Source: F23-B02 sp045599385 (GTDB lineage Bacteria; Bacillota; Clostridia; Oscillospirales; Oscillospiraceae). From it: DNA of 13,026 nucleotides. The DNA lies in assembly GCA_045599385.1 (NCBI GenBank), contig JAZRVW010000071.1, forward strand, positions 1-13,026. Direction: 5' to 3'. Position numbers and translations under genes: made by a program. Each line of letters opens with the position of its first letter. Within the stretch, counting starts at the first letter, position 1. The notes under the pieces are model-generated. The model worked only from the letters and a program-made list of their open reading frames with translations, searched no databases and was not told the DNA's origin. Shown piece after piece: positions 5,066-11,979 of this stretch.

Positions 5066-5953
5066 ATGAGTACACCGCTTATGATGATAATCAACCCCGC
5101 GGCAGGCAAATGCAAATACCGCGACGGTCTTGCCGAGGCACTTAAAATTCTTTCCGACGCGGGTTATGAAACCAGCATATTTTTCACCGAACATGTGGGC
5201 CACGCAACAGAGCTTGCAGAGCAGCACGCCCACCGCTTTGAGAAAATTCTTGTCCTGGGCGGCGACGGCACTCTCGGCGAGGCTGTGGCGGGACTCATGA
5301 CCATGGAGAAGCGTCCCCAGGTGGGCTATATCCCCATCGGCACCGCAAACGACATTGCCCGCACCTTCAAGCTGCCCAAGGGCGACATTGTGGAGGGTGC
5401 AAAACGCTTCGTCAGCGGCAAGCCCTTTGCCTTTGACACGGGCAGACGCAACGGTGGTTATCTTAACTACGTTGCCGCATTCGGCGCCTTTGCCAAGGTC
5501 AGCTACGGCACGCCTCAGGAAAAGAAAAACAAGTTCGGTCAGGCCGCCTACATGACGGGTGCGGTCAAGGCAATCCTCGGAATGAAGCCCGTTAAGGTGC
5601 GTGTGGAATATGACGGCGGCGAGTATGAGGGCGAGGCCATATACGGCGGAGTGAACAACTCCTTCTCCCTGGGCGGCGTTGTGGATATGCCTCCCGATAC
5701 CGTGCTTCTTGATGACGGACTGTTTGAGCTTATAATCATCAAAAACCCACCGAATTTCGCCTCCCTCTCCGCGCTTGCGGCGCAGGTTCTCACCCACCAT
5801 TACGACAGCGAATATCTTATAATCGAAAAGACCTCAAAGGCAAAGTTTATCTTCGAGGAGCCTCAGCATCTCACCGTTGACGGCGAAATGAGCGAGGCGC
5901 TCACGGAGCTTGATTTTGAAATCTGCCCCAAGGCAATTGAAATTATCTGCTGA
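5066..5953 (+). CDS. Diacylglycerol kinase-like lipid kinase (DgkB/YegS/BmrU family)
   Basis: This family phosphorylates diacylglycerol or a related lipid at the inner face of the membrane using ATP. DgkB of Gram-positive bacteria recycles the diacylglycerol left by lipoteichoic acid synthesis. The 295 residues contain the nucleotide-binding INPAAGK (9-15), the GGDGTL loop (65-70), PIGTANDIAR (90-99), and the C-terminal beta-sandwich motifs DDGLFELIII (216-225) and LTVDGE (269-274). The length and motif order are normal. AGGAG lies 6 bases before the ATG. A gap of 44 bases with no terminator or promoter separates it from the SPFH gene, so these are probably co-transcribed. The exact lipid substrate cannot be read from the sequence. 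Confidence 0.9.
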   Translation: MSTPLMMIINPAAGKCKYRDGLAEALKILSDAGYETSIFFTEHVGHATELAEQHAHRFEKILVLGGDGTLGEAVAGLMTMEKRPQVGYIPIGTANDIARTFKLPKGDIVEGAKRFVSGKPFAFDTGRRNGGYLNYVAAFGAFAKVSYGTPQEKKNKFGQAAYMTGAVKAILGMKPVKVRVEYDGGEYEGEAIYGGVNNSFSLGGVVDMPPDTVLLDDGLFELIIIKNPPNFASLSALAAQVLTHHYDSEYLIIEKTSKAKFIFEEPQHLTVDGEMSEALTELDFEICPKAIEIIC

Positions 5954-5997
5954 TTCCGGCAAAAATTCGAAACCGTTATTCAGAAAGGACAAATATT

Positions 5998-7257
5998 ATG
6001 GGACTTATTAAAGCAGGCCTCGGCGCCCTTAACAGCACTCTCGCAGACCAGTGGAAAGAATTTTTCTACTGCGAAGCTCTCGACAAGGACACCCTTATGA
6101 CCAAAGGACAGAAGCGCATAAGCTCCCGCTCCTCCAACACAAAGGCAAGCGACAACATTATTTCAAACGGCTCCGGCATCGCCGTTGCCGACGGTCAGTG
6201 CATGATTATCGTTGAGCAGGGTAAGGTCGTTGACGTTTGCGCCGAGCCCGGCGAATACACCTACGACACCTCCTCCGAGCCCAGTATCTTTACGGGAAAA
6301 TTCGGCGATGCGCTGAAGGAAACCTTCAAGGTTCTCGGCAAGCGTTTTACCTACGGCGGCGACACGGGCAAGGACCAGCGCGTTTACTACTTCAACACCA
6401 AGGAAATCATCGACAACAAGTTCGGAACTCCCGTTCCCATTCCCTTCCGCATTGTTGACCGCTCCATCGGCCTTGACATCGACGTTTCCGTACGCTGCAA
6501 CGGCGTTTACTCCTACCGCATTTCCGACCCCATTCTTTTCTACACCAACGTCTGCGGCAACGTAAGCGCAAGCTACTCCCGCGAGGAAATTGACGGACAG
6601 CTTAAAACCGAGTTTGTCAGCGCACTTCAGCCCGCCTTTGCAGGTCTTTCCGAGCAGATGCTGCGTCCCAATCAGATTCCCGCACACACCCAGGAGCTCT
6701 GCGACCTCATGAACGAAAACCTCACTCAGAAGTGGGGCGAAATCCGCGGTCTCTCTATTGTTTCCATCGCAATGAATCCCGTCTCTCTTACTGAGGAAGA
6801 CGCGGAAATGATAAAGCGTCTTCAGAAGAGCGCGGCGCTCCGCGATCCTTCTCTTGCGGCAGGCACTCTTGTGGGCGCGCAGGCTGACGCAATGACGGCG
6901 GCGGCACAGAACGAAAACGGCGCCATGGCAGGCTTCATGGGCATGGGCATGGCTATGAACGTGGGCGGAAGCAATCCCCAGAGCCTTTACGCCATGGGCG
7001 GCACGGCAGCCCAGAGCTCCGAAAACGGCTGGACCTGCGCCTGCGGCGCAGTAAACACGGGCAAGTTCTGCTCCGAATGCGGCGCAAAGAAGCCCGCCGA
7101 TGACGGCTGGGTCTGCTCCTGCGGCGCTGTAAACAAGGGCAATTTCTGTACCGAATGCGGCGCAAAAAAGCCCGCCGATGACAGCTGGACCTGCGCCTGC
7201 GGCGCAGTAAACAAGGGCAACTTCTGCTCCGAGTGCGGCGCGAAAAAGCCCGAATGA
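5998..7257 (+). CDS. SPFH-domain protein with three C-terminal zinc ribbons (YdjI-like)
   Basis: A 419-residue protein. Residues about 1-290 are an SPFH domain of the YdjI/virion-core-like type, with DQWKEFFYCEAL (17-28), GSGIAVADGQCMIIVEQGK (58-76), PGEYTYDT (84-91) and GLSIVSIAMNPVSLTEEDAE (251-270). Next comes a Met/Gly-rich linker (about 304-343). The tail is three tandem 26-residue zinc ribbons (344-369, 370-395, 396-419), each with the pattern W-x-C-x-C-G-x-x-N-x-G-x-F-C-x-E-C-G-A-K-K-P. In B. subtilis YdjI acts with YdjG, YdjH and PspA at the membrane, from recalled literature. Here the YdjG- and YdjH-like genes follow directly. The triple ribbon is more than I would expect for YdjI, which is shorter. 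No signal peptide or membrane helix is evident, so membrane attachment would be through partners. AAAGGA lies 9 bases upstream of the ATG. Confidence 0.88.
   Translation: MGLIKAGLGALNSTLADQWKEFFYCEALDKDTLMTKGQKRISSRSSNTKASDNIISNGSGIAVADGQCMIIVEQGKVVDVCAEPGEYTYDTSSEPSIFTGKFGDALKETFKVLGKRFTYGGDTGKDQRVYYFNTKEIIDNKFGTPVPIPFRIVDRSIGLDIDVSVRCNGVYSYRISDPILFYTNVCGNVSASYSREEIDGQLKTEFVSALQPAFAGLSEQMLRPNQIPAHTQELCDLMNENLTQKWGEIRGLSIVSIAMNPVSLTEEDAEMIKRLQKSAALRDPSLAAGTLVGAQADAMTAAAQNENGAMAGFMGMGMAMNVGGSNPQSLYAMGGTAAQSSENGWTCACGAVNTGKFCSECGAKKPADDGWVCSCGAVNKGNFCTECGAKKPADDSWTCACGAVNKGNFCSECGAKKPE
7027..7257 (+). repeat. Three tandem 78-base repeats encoding zinc ribbons
   Basis: The units are 7027-7104, 7105-7182 and 7183-7257 (the last slightly shortened by the stop codon). 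Units 1 and 2 differ at about 9 of 78 bases; units 1 and 3 differ at about 6 in the shared part. Several differences are synonymous, which suggests recent duplication with the protein sequence held constant. The near identity makes gain or loss of a unit by slippage plausible. Confidence 0.95.
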
Positions 7258-7280
7258 CAACCGAGATTTTTTAATTAGCC

Positions 7281-8369
7281 ATGGACGAAATCCTTGAATA
7301 TAAATGCCCGTGCTGCGGCGGCGCAATATGCTTCAACAGCACGGTGCAGAAAATGAAGTGTCCCTACTGCGACGCGGAATTTGACGTTGAGGCTCTGAAA
7401 AAATATGACGAGGATTTAAAAAGCGACCAAAACGATGACATGAACTGGGCAGACCCGGGCGGAAGCGAGTGGACAAGCGGTGAAAGCGACGGTATGCGCG
7501 TTTATGTCTGCGAGGCCTGCGGCGGCGAGATAATCGCCGACGAAACCACCGCCGCAAGCACCTGCCCCTACTGCGACAATCCCGTCATCATGAAAGGACA
7601 GCTCTCGGGCGAGCTTCGCCCCGAGCTTGTCATTCCCTTCAAGCTCGACAAGGCCGCCGCCAAGGCGGCGCTGAAATCGCACCTTGAGGGAAAGCGTCTG
7701 CTTCCGAAGGTTTTCAGGGACGAAAACCACATCGACGAAATCAGGGGCATCTATGTTCCCTTCTGGCTTTTTGACACCGAGGCCGACGCCCGTATCCGCT
7801 ATAAAGCCACCTCCACGCGAATGTGGAGCGACGCAAACTATACCTACACGGAAACGAGCTATTTCAATGTTGTCCGCGGCGGAACCCTTGACTTTGAGCA
7901 TGTTCCCGCCGACGGCTCCTCAAAAATGGCCGACGACCTCATGGAGTCCATCGAGCCCTTTGACTACTCCGAGGCCGTGGATTTTCAGACTGCCTATCTT
8001 TCGGGCTATTTTGCCGACCGCTACGATGTTTCCGCCGAGGAAAACACCGAGCGCGTCAACGCCCGCATGAAGAAAAGCACCGAGGACATCTTTCAGGAAA
8101 CCGTCACTTATCCATACGCCACGCTGACGCCCGAAAGCAGTAGCGTGCAGTTTTCCGGTGGCAAGGCAAAGTATGCGCTGTACCCAGTGTGGATTTTGAA
8201 CACCTCCTGGAAGGGCGAAAAATACACCTTCGCAATGAACGGTCAGACGGGCAAATTCGTTGGAAACCTTCCCGTTGACAAGGGCATTTACCGCAGATGG
8301 TTTGCGGGCATTGCCGCAGGCGCCTCAGCGGCGGTCTACGCAATCGCGTGGCTGCTCAGCGGAATGTGA
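7281..8369 (+). CDS. Double zinc-ribbon protein with C-terminal membrane helix (YdjG-like)
   Basis: A 362-residue protein with two TFIIB-type zinc ribbons at the N-terminus: CPCC (9-12) with CPYC (27-30), and CEAC (77-80) with CPYC (95-98). A large mixed alpha/beta region follows, with ELVIPFKLDKAAAK (114-127) and the family-typical RGIYVPFWLFD (153-163) and YALYPVWIL motifs. One predicted membrane helix lies at the very end (about 340-360). This matches the YdjG family, which in B. subtilis is encoded beside pspA and holds PspA and its partners at the membrane, from recalled literature. The resemblance to TFIIB is limited to the metal-binding fold. The gene starts 23 bases after the SPFH gene, but the region before its ATG lacks a clear Shine-Dalgarno, so expression may rely on coupling or be weaker. 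Confidence 0.87.
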   Translation: MDEILEYKCPCCGGAICFNSTVQKMKCPYCDAEFDVEALKKYDEDLKSDQNDDMNWADPGGSEWTSGESDGMRVYVCEACGGEIIADETTAASTCPYCDNPVIMKGQLSGELRPELVIPFKLDKAAAKAALKSHLEGKRLLPKVFRDENHIDEIRGIYVPFWLFDTEADARIRYKATSTRMWSDANYTYTETSYFNVVRGGTLDFEHVPADGSSKMADDLMESIEPFDYSEAVDFQTAYLSGYFADRYDVSAEENTERVNARMKKSTEDIFQETVTYPYATLTPESSSVQFSGGKAKYALYPVWILNTSWKGEKYTFAMNGQTGKFVGNLPVDKGIYRRWFAGIAAGASAAVYAIAWLLSGM

Positions 8370-8376
8370 GGTGCCC

Positions 8377-9210
8377 ATGAGAAAAAGAATTTTTTCTGTT
8401 ATTCTGCTGTGTCTGCTCTGCGTTCTGCTGTGCTCCTCCGCCTTTGCGGACGTTTCCGACGAGGCGGGACTTCTGTCCGATTACGAGCAGAGTGAGCTGG
8501 AATCCATGATAAGCGATTTTCTCGATGCGCACGGCTTCCAGCTTGTTATCCTCACGGTAAACGGCACGGACTCACGTGACATCACCGACATCGCCGACGA
8601 TTTCTATGACAACGGCGGCTACTGCGATGACGGCGCGCTGTTTGCCATTGACATAGCTGAGCGCGCCTGGTACATTTCCACCGCAGGCAGAGGCGAATAT
8701 GCCCTGACGGACACAAACATCGACTTCATCGCCGAGGAAATGCTTCCCTTCCTTAAAACAGGGGATTATTTCGAGGCCTTCAGCATTTTCATTGAAGAGT
8801 GCGGCTACTGGGTTGATGCCTATGACAGCGGCGAATTTATTCCCGAGGAAGACGATTACGCGGATTACGGCGATTACGGCTACAGAGAAGAGCCGCACAC
8901 ACGCGGTCTCAGCCCGCTGTGGATTCCCGTCAGCATTGCCATCGGCGTTTTGCTTGCTCTCTTAATTACATCATCAATGAAAAGCGGCATGAACTCCGTT
9001 CAGTCGCGCAAAACCGCCTCAGACTACGCCAACCGCGGCAGTCTTAAGCTTACGGATAAGCAGGACGTTTTCCTGTACCACACGATTTTGCGCGCTCCCA
9101 AGCCGAAGGACGACAGCGGCACCCGCGGCGGAGGCGGAGGAAGCTTCGGCGGCGGCATTCACATGAGCGGCGGCGGAGTATCCCACGGCGGTCACGGCGG
9201 ACATTTTTAA
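8377..9210 (+). CDS. Secreted, membrane-anchored TPM-domain protein (YdjH-like)
   Basis: A 277-residue precursor. A signal peptide (1-24, ending SSAFA before DVSDEAG) leads into a TPM domain (about 26-147) with VSDEAGLLSDYEQSELESMI, VILTVNG (57-63), DGALFAIDI (85-93) and ISTAGRGEYAL (100-110). An acidic Asp/Tyr stretch (158-170), one membrane helix (about 180-199), and a Gly/Ser/His-rich tail ending SHGGHGGHF follow. This is the YdjH-type architecture, which places the TPM domain outside the cell. The start at 8377 is chosen because the signal peptide begins there and GAGGTG precedes it, although only 3 bases lie between; a longer reading frame starting at 8260 runs inside the YdjG-like gene. 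It lies 7 bases after that gene and ends the operon at a bidirectional terminator. Confidence 0.9.
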   Translation: MRKRIFSVILLCLLCVLLCSSAFADVSDEAGLLSDYEQSELESMISDFLDAHGFQLVILTVNGTDSRDITDIADDFYDNGGYCDDGALFAIDIAERAWYISTAGRGEYALTDTNIDFIAEEMLPFLKTGDYFEAFSIFIEECGYWVDAYDSGEFIPEEDDYADYGDYGYREEPHTRGLSPLWIPVSIAIGVLLALLITSSMKSGMNSVQSRKTASDYANRGSLKLTDKQDVFLYHTILRAPKPKDDSGTRGGGGGSFGGGIHMSGGGVSHGGHGGHF

Positions 9211-9266
9211 AGAAAACACAAAAAACAGCTCACACTTCGGTGAGCTGTTTTTTAAGTGTTTTCTTT
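9209..9266. terminator. Bidirectional terminator between convergent operons
   Basis: A-rich arm and CAGCTCAC (9220-9233) pair with GTGAGCTG and a T-run (9240-9253) around the loop ACTTCG. An outer stem AAAGAAAACAC (9209-9219) pairs with GTGTTTTCTTT (9256-9266). Both orientations give a GC stem followed by T's. The stop codons of the TPM gene and of the EIIC gene lie at the edges of the outer stem, so the two operons share this single structure. Confidence 0.93.
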
Positions 9267-10341
9267 AGTCAAGCTTCATGTCGCCGTCTTTAATCCAGCC
9301 GAGCTTGCGGCAGACCATGCCGAAGAACCAGGCGAGGATTGCGGGGAGAACTACGGCGATGAGCGCAAGACCGAGCCAGTCCATTGCGGTGGGGTTAGCG
9401 CCCGTTGCAGCCCAGCCGCTCCATACACCGATGGGACCTACCAGACCGCAGGTGCCCATGCCGGAGGACACCGCAGCGCCGTTCATTTCAAGCTCAAACA
9501 CGCAGGTGGAAATCGGGCCCGTTACGGCACTTGCGAGGATTGCGGGAATCCATATTTTCGGGTTCTTTACGATATTGCCCATCTGCAGCATGGAGGTGCC
9601 GAGACCCTGGGAAACGATGCCGCCCCAGCGGTTTTCCTTGAAGGAGGCAACGGCGAAGCCCACCATGTTTGCACAGCAGCCCGCAAGTGCGGCGCCGCCT
9701 GCAAGACCTGTAAGACCGATGGCGGCGCAGATTGCCGCGGAGGATATGGGAAGCGTAAGCGCAATACCGATGACCACGGAAACAACAATGCCCATTACGA
9801 AGGGCTGCTGAACCGTTGCCCACATGACAATATCGCCCACATACATGGCGGCACGTCCGATGGGTGCGGCGATGAGCCACGCAAGACCTACGCCCACGAG
9901 AATTGTTACGATAGGCGTTACGAGAATATCGATTTTGGTTTCCTTGGACACAACCTTGCCGAATTCGGAAGCGATGACTGCAATGAAGTAAACTGCAAGA
10001 GGGCCGCCTGCTCCGCCGATGGCGTTTGTGGCAAAGCCCACGGGAATGAGGGAAAACAGCACCATTGCGGGAGCATGGAGCGCATATCCGATGGCAACCG
10101 CCATTGCGGGACCTACCATTGCGGAGGCAAAGCCGCCGATGGTGTATGCCTTGCCGTTAATCTCAATGAGAATTGCCTTCAGAAAGCCAATTCCCAGCTG
10201 GGTGCCGAGAGTGTCAAGAATCGTTCCCACAAGCAGAGTGCAGAACAGACCCTGAGCCATGGCGCCGAGGGCATCAATGCCGTAGCGCTTGAGGCTTACC
10301 TCTATGTCCTTGCGCTTTAAAAAGCTTTTAAACTTACTCAT
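9265..10341 (-). CDS. PfoR-like EIIC-family membrane protein
   Basis: A 358-residue polytopic membrane protein of the PTS_EIIC_2 type (PF13303), the family that includes Clostridium perfringens PfoR, once described as a regulator of perfringolysin O. It starts MSKFKSFLKRKDIEVSLKRY and continues with GIDALGAMAQGLFCTLLVGT. About ten hydrophobic segments are visible, with Gly-rich turns such as NAIGGAGGPLAVYF and GLTGLAGGAALAGCCANMVG. No EIIA or EIIB domain is fused or encoded nearby, so ordinary PTS sugar uptake is not supported by context. It lies 17 bases downstream of pncB, and AAAGGATG overlapping the pncB end provides the ribosome binding site. This makes a link with nicotinate or NAD metabolism worth considering. 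The family call is good; the function is unknown. Confidence 0.82.
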   Translation of the reverse strand: MSKFKSFLKRKDIEVSLKRYGIDALGAMAQGLFCTLLVGTILDTLGTQLGIGFLKAILIEINGKAYTIGGFASAMVGPAMAVAIGYALHAPAMVLFSLIPVGFATNAIGGAGGPLAVYFIAVIASEFGKVVSKETKIDILVTPIVTILVGVGLAWLIAAPIGRAAMYVGDIVMWATVQQPFVMGIVVSVVIGIALTLPISSAAICAAIGLTGLAGGAALAGCCANMVGFAVASFKENRWGGIVSQGLGTSMLQMGNIVKNPKIWIPAILASAVTGPISTCVFELEMNGAAVSSGMGTCGLVGPIGVWSGWAATGANPTAMDWLGLALIAVVLPAILAWFFGMVCRKLGWIKDGDMKLD

Positions 10342-10358
10342 AATATCATCCTTTTCGC

Positions 10359-11807
10359 TTATCTCTTTGCCATGAGCATCTTATCCTTAAGAGTCATGAG
10401 CTTTTCGGAAAGGTCAACATAGTAGTTGTGCGGATTGTCAAAGCGCTTTACCTCGGGCCACAGCGTGCTGACCTGATATGCGCAGTTGCGCTTTATCTCT
10501 TCAAGAGCGGGAAGCTCGTAAACCTGCTCGCCGTTTCTGAAGATGGGGACAAGCAGCTCCTTTGCCTCGTAGCTTTCCATGACCTTGCTCTTCCAGCGTG
10601 CATCGGGGTCACAGATTTCAAGGGGCCTTGAGTCGTCAACGGTTTCATCGTAGAGGCAGAGGTAGTCGGCCTCGGCCATGCCCGTTTCCTTGTCATACAG
10701 ACGGTAAACCTTCTTGAAGCCGGGATTCGTGATCTTGCCCACGTTTTCGCTGATTTTAATCTTGGGAATTACGTTGCCGTCCTTGTCCTCAACCGCACAG
10801 AGCTTGTACACGCCGCCGAATACGGGGTCGGACTTTGAGGTAATGAGGCGCTCGCCCACGCCGAAGGCGTCAATCTTTGCGCCCTGAAGCAGAAGCTCGG
10901 TGATGAGGCGCTCATCAAGGGAGTTGGAAACGGTTATCTTGCATTCTGTCCAGCCCGCGTCGTCAAGCATCTTGCGTGCCTTGCGGGTGAGATATGCCAT
11001 GTCACCGGAGTCAAATCGAATGCCGCACTTGGTTATGCCCTGGGGCTTCAGAACCTCGTCAAAGGCACGGATTGCGTTGGGAACGCCTGACTTGAGGCTG
11101 TTGTAGGTGTCAACAAGCAGGGTCGCGTTGGTGGGATAAACCTCGCAGTAGGCCTTGAAGGCATCATACTCGGTGTCAAACATCTGCACCCAGGAGTGTG
11201 CCATTGTGCCGCCTGCGAGCACGCCGTACTTCTGGTCAGAAACGGTGCAGGCAGTACCCGCACAGCCGCCGATGTAGGCTGCTCTTGCACCCGTGACGGC
11301 GCCGTCGATGCCCTGGGCGCGACGGGAACCGAACTCGAGAACGGTGCGTCCCTCTGCGGCGCGGCAGATGCGGTTTGCCTTGGTTGCAATCATGCTCTGA
11401 TGGTTCAGCTCAAGCAGAACGTAGGTCTCGATAAGCTGTGCCTGGATTGCGGGAGCGCGCACGGTCATAATGGGCTCGCGGGGGAAGATGGGCGTGCCCT
11501 CGGGAACTGCCCAGATGTCGCCCGTAAACTTAAAGTTTGCCAGGTAATCAAGGAAGCCCTCCGAGAACATATTTCTGCCACGGAGATATTCAATGTCCTC
11601 TTCGGCAAAATGCAGATTGTTGATGTAATCCACCACCTGCTCAAGTCCGGCCATTATGGCAAAGCCGCCCTTATCGGGATTCTGACGGTAGAAAACATCG
11701 AAGTAGGTGATTTCGTCTGCCATGCCCTGCTCAAAATATCCGTTGCCCATGGTGAGCTCATAGTAGTCGCAGAGCATTGTCAGGTTGATGTTGTGTTTAT
11801 TATCCAT
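10359..11807 (-). CDS. pncB: Nicotinate phosphoribosyltransferase
   Basis: This enzyme joins nicotinate and PRPP to make nicotinate mononucleotide, with ATP hydrolysis coupled to the reaction. It is the first step of Preiss-Handler NAD salvage in the cytoplasm. The 482 residues match the longer Firmicutes-type enzyme. Visible motifs are LCDYYELTMGNGYF (12-25), EFGSRRAQG (158-166), GTMAHSWV (200-207) with the probable phosphorylated His at 204, LVDTYN (231-236), RFDSGDM (264-270) and FGVGERLITS (315-324). The start at 11807 is chosen because GGAGG lies 5 bases upstream. A longer frame from 11852 would begin inside the -10 promoter element. It is the first gene of a two-gene operon with the EIIC-like gene. 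Confidence 0.95.
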   Translation of the reverse strand: MDNKHNINLTMLCDYYELTMGNGYFEQGMADEITYFDVFYRQNPDKGGFAIMAGLEQVVDYINNLHFAEEDIEYLRGRNMFSEGFLDYLANFKFTGDIWAVPEGTPIFPREPIMTVRAPAIQAQLIETYVLLELNHQSMIATKANRICRAAEGRTVLEFGSRRAQGIDGAVTGARAAYIGGCAGTACTVSDQKYGVLAGGTMAHSWVQMFDTEYDAFKAYCEVYPTNATLLVDTYNSLKSGVPNAIRAFDEVLKPQGITKCGIRFDSGDMAYLTRKARKMLDDAGWTECKITVSNSLDERLITELLLQGAKIDAFGVGERLITSKSDPVFGGVYKLCAVEDKDGNVIPKIKISENVGKITNPGFKKVYRLYDKETGMAEADYLCLYDETVDDSRPLEICDPDARWKSKVMESYEAKELLVPIFRNGEQVYELPALEEIKRNCAYQVSTLWPEVKRFDNPHNYYVDLSEKLMTLKDKMLMAKR

Positions 11808-11840
11808 AGCCGCCTCCAAAGACGATAGTTTTCTACCTTG

Positions 11841-11868
11841 ATTATACATCAAATGTAAATTTATTCAA
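11841..11868 (-). promoter_or_regulatory. Promoter of pncB
   Basis: On the minus strand TTGAAT (11868-11863), 16 bases, then TATAAT (11846-11841). It gives a leader of about 27 bases before the chosen ATG and excludes the longer pncB start. Confidence 0.75.
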
Positions 11869-11930
11869 CCATTGTTAATCTTTAGACCCGAAGCGCCGTA
11901 ATCCAGCATTTGCCCAGGCGCAAACTCCGA

Positions 11931-11959
11931 TTTACACGCAAGCGCCTTTGCGCTATAAT
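11931..11959 (+). promoter_or_regulatory. Promoter of the FliB-like gene, with an inverted repeat over the spacer
   Basis: TTTACA (11931-11936), 17 bases, then TATAAT (11954-11959). AGCGC-CTTT-GCGCT (11941-11954) fills the spacer and touches the -10. A second inverted repeat, TTTGC-CCAGGC-GCAAA (11909-11924), lies just upstream. These may be operator sites, but no regulator is identified. Confidence 0.7.
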
Positions 11960-11979
11960 ACCGTCGAGGAGGGATTGCC

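Noticed and set aside
5051..5800. A 249-codon open frame on the minus strand opposite the lipid kinase
   Set aside because: It overlaps a gene with unmistakable GGDGT and PIGTAND motifs; the antisense frame has no known features.
7027..7257. Regular direct repeats as a CRISPR array
   Set aside because: There are no unique spacers; the 78-base units are contiguous, in frame, and encode zinc ribbons inside a gene.
6163..7326. A 387-codon open frame on the minus strand opposite the SPFH gene
   Set aside because: It mirrors the codon pattern of the plus-strand gene, shows no recognisable domain, and has odd Ala/Val/Gly composition. The plus strand encodes a clear SPFH and zinc-ribbon protein.
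7281..7580. TFIIB-type zinc ribbons as a sign of archaeal DNA or a transcription factor
   Set aside because: The protein ends in a membrane helix and is flanked by SPFH and TPM genes, the YdjG arrangement of Firmicutes; the ribbon fold alone does not imply transcription.
8260..8376. Longer N-terminus for the TPM-domain protein
   Set aside because: It runs inside the YdjG-like gene in another frame and would place the signal peptide 39 residues into the protein.
9256..10320. A 354-codon open frame on the plus strand opposite the EIIC-like gene
   Set aside because: Rich in His, Cys and Gly, without a domain, and antisense to a clear membrane protein. It also begins inside the bidirectional terminator.
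11808..11852. Longer N-terminus for pncB
   Set aside because: It begins in the TATAAT promoter element and has no Shine-Dalgarno. The shorter start has GGAGG and fits the family N-terminus.
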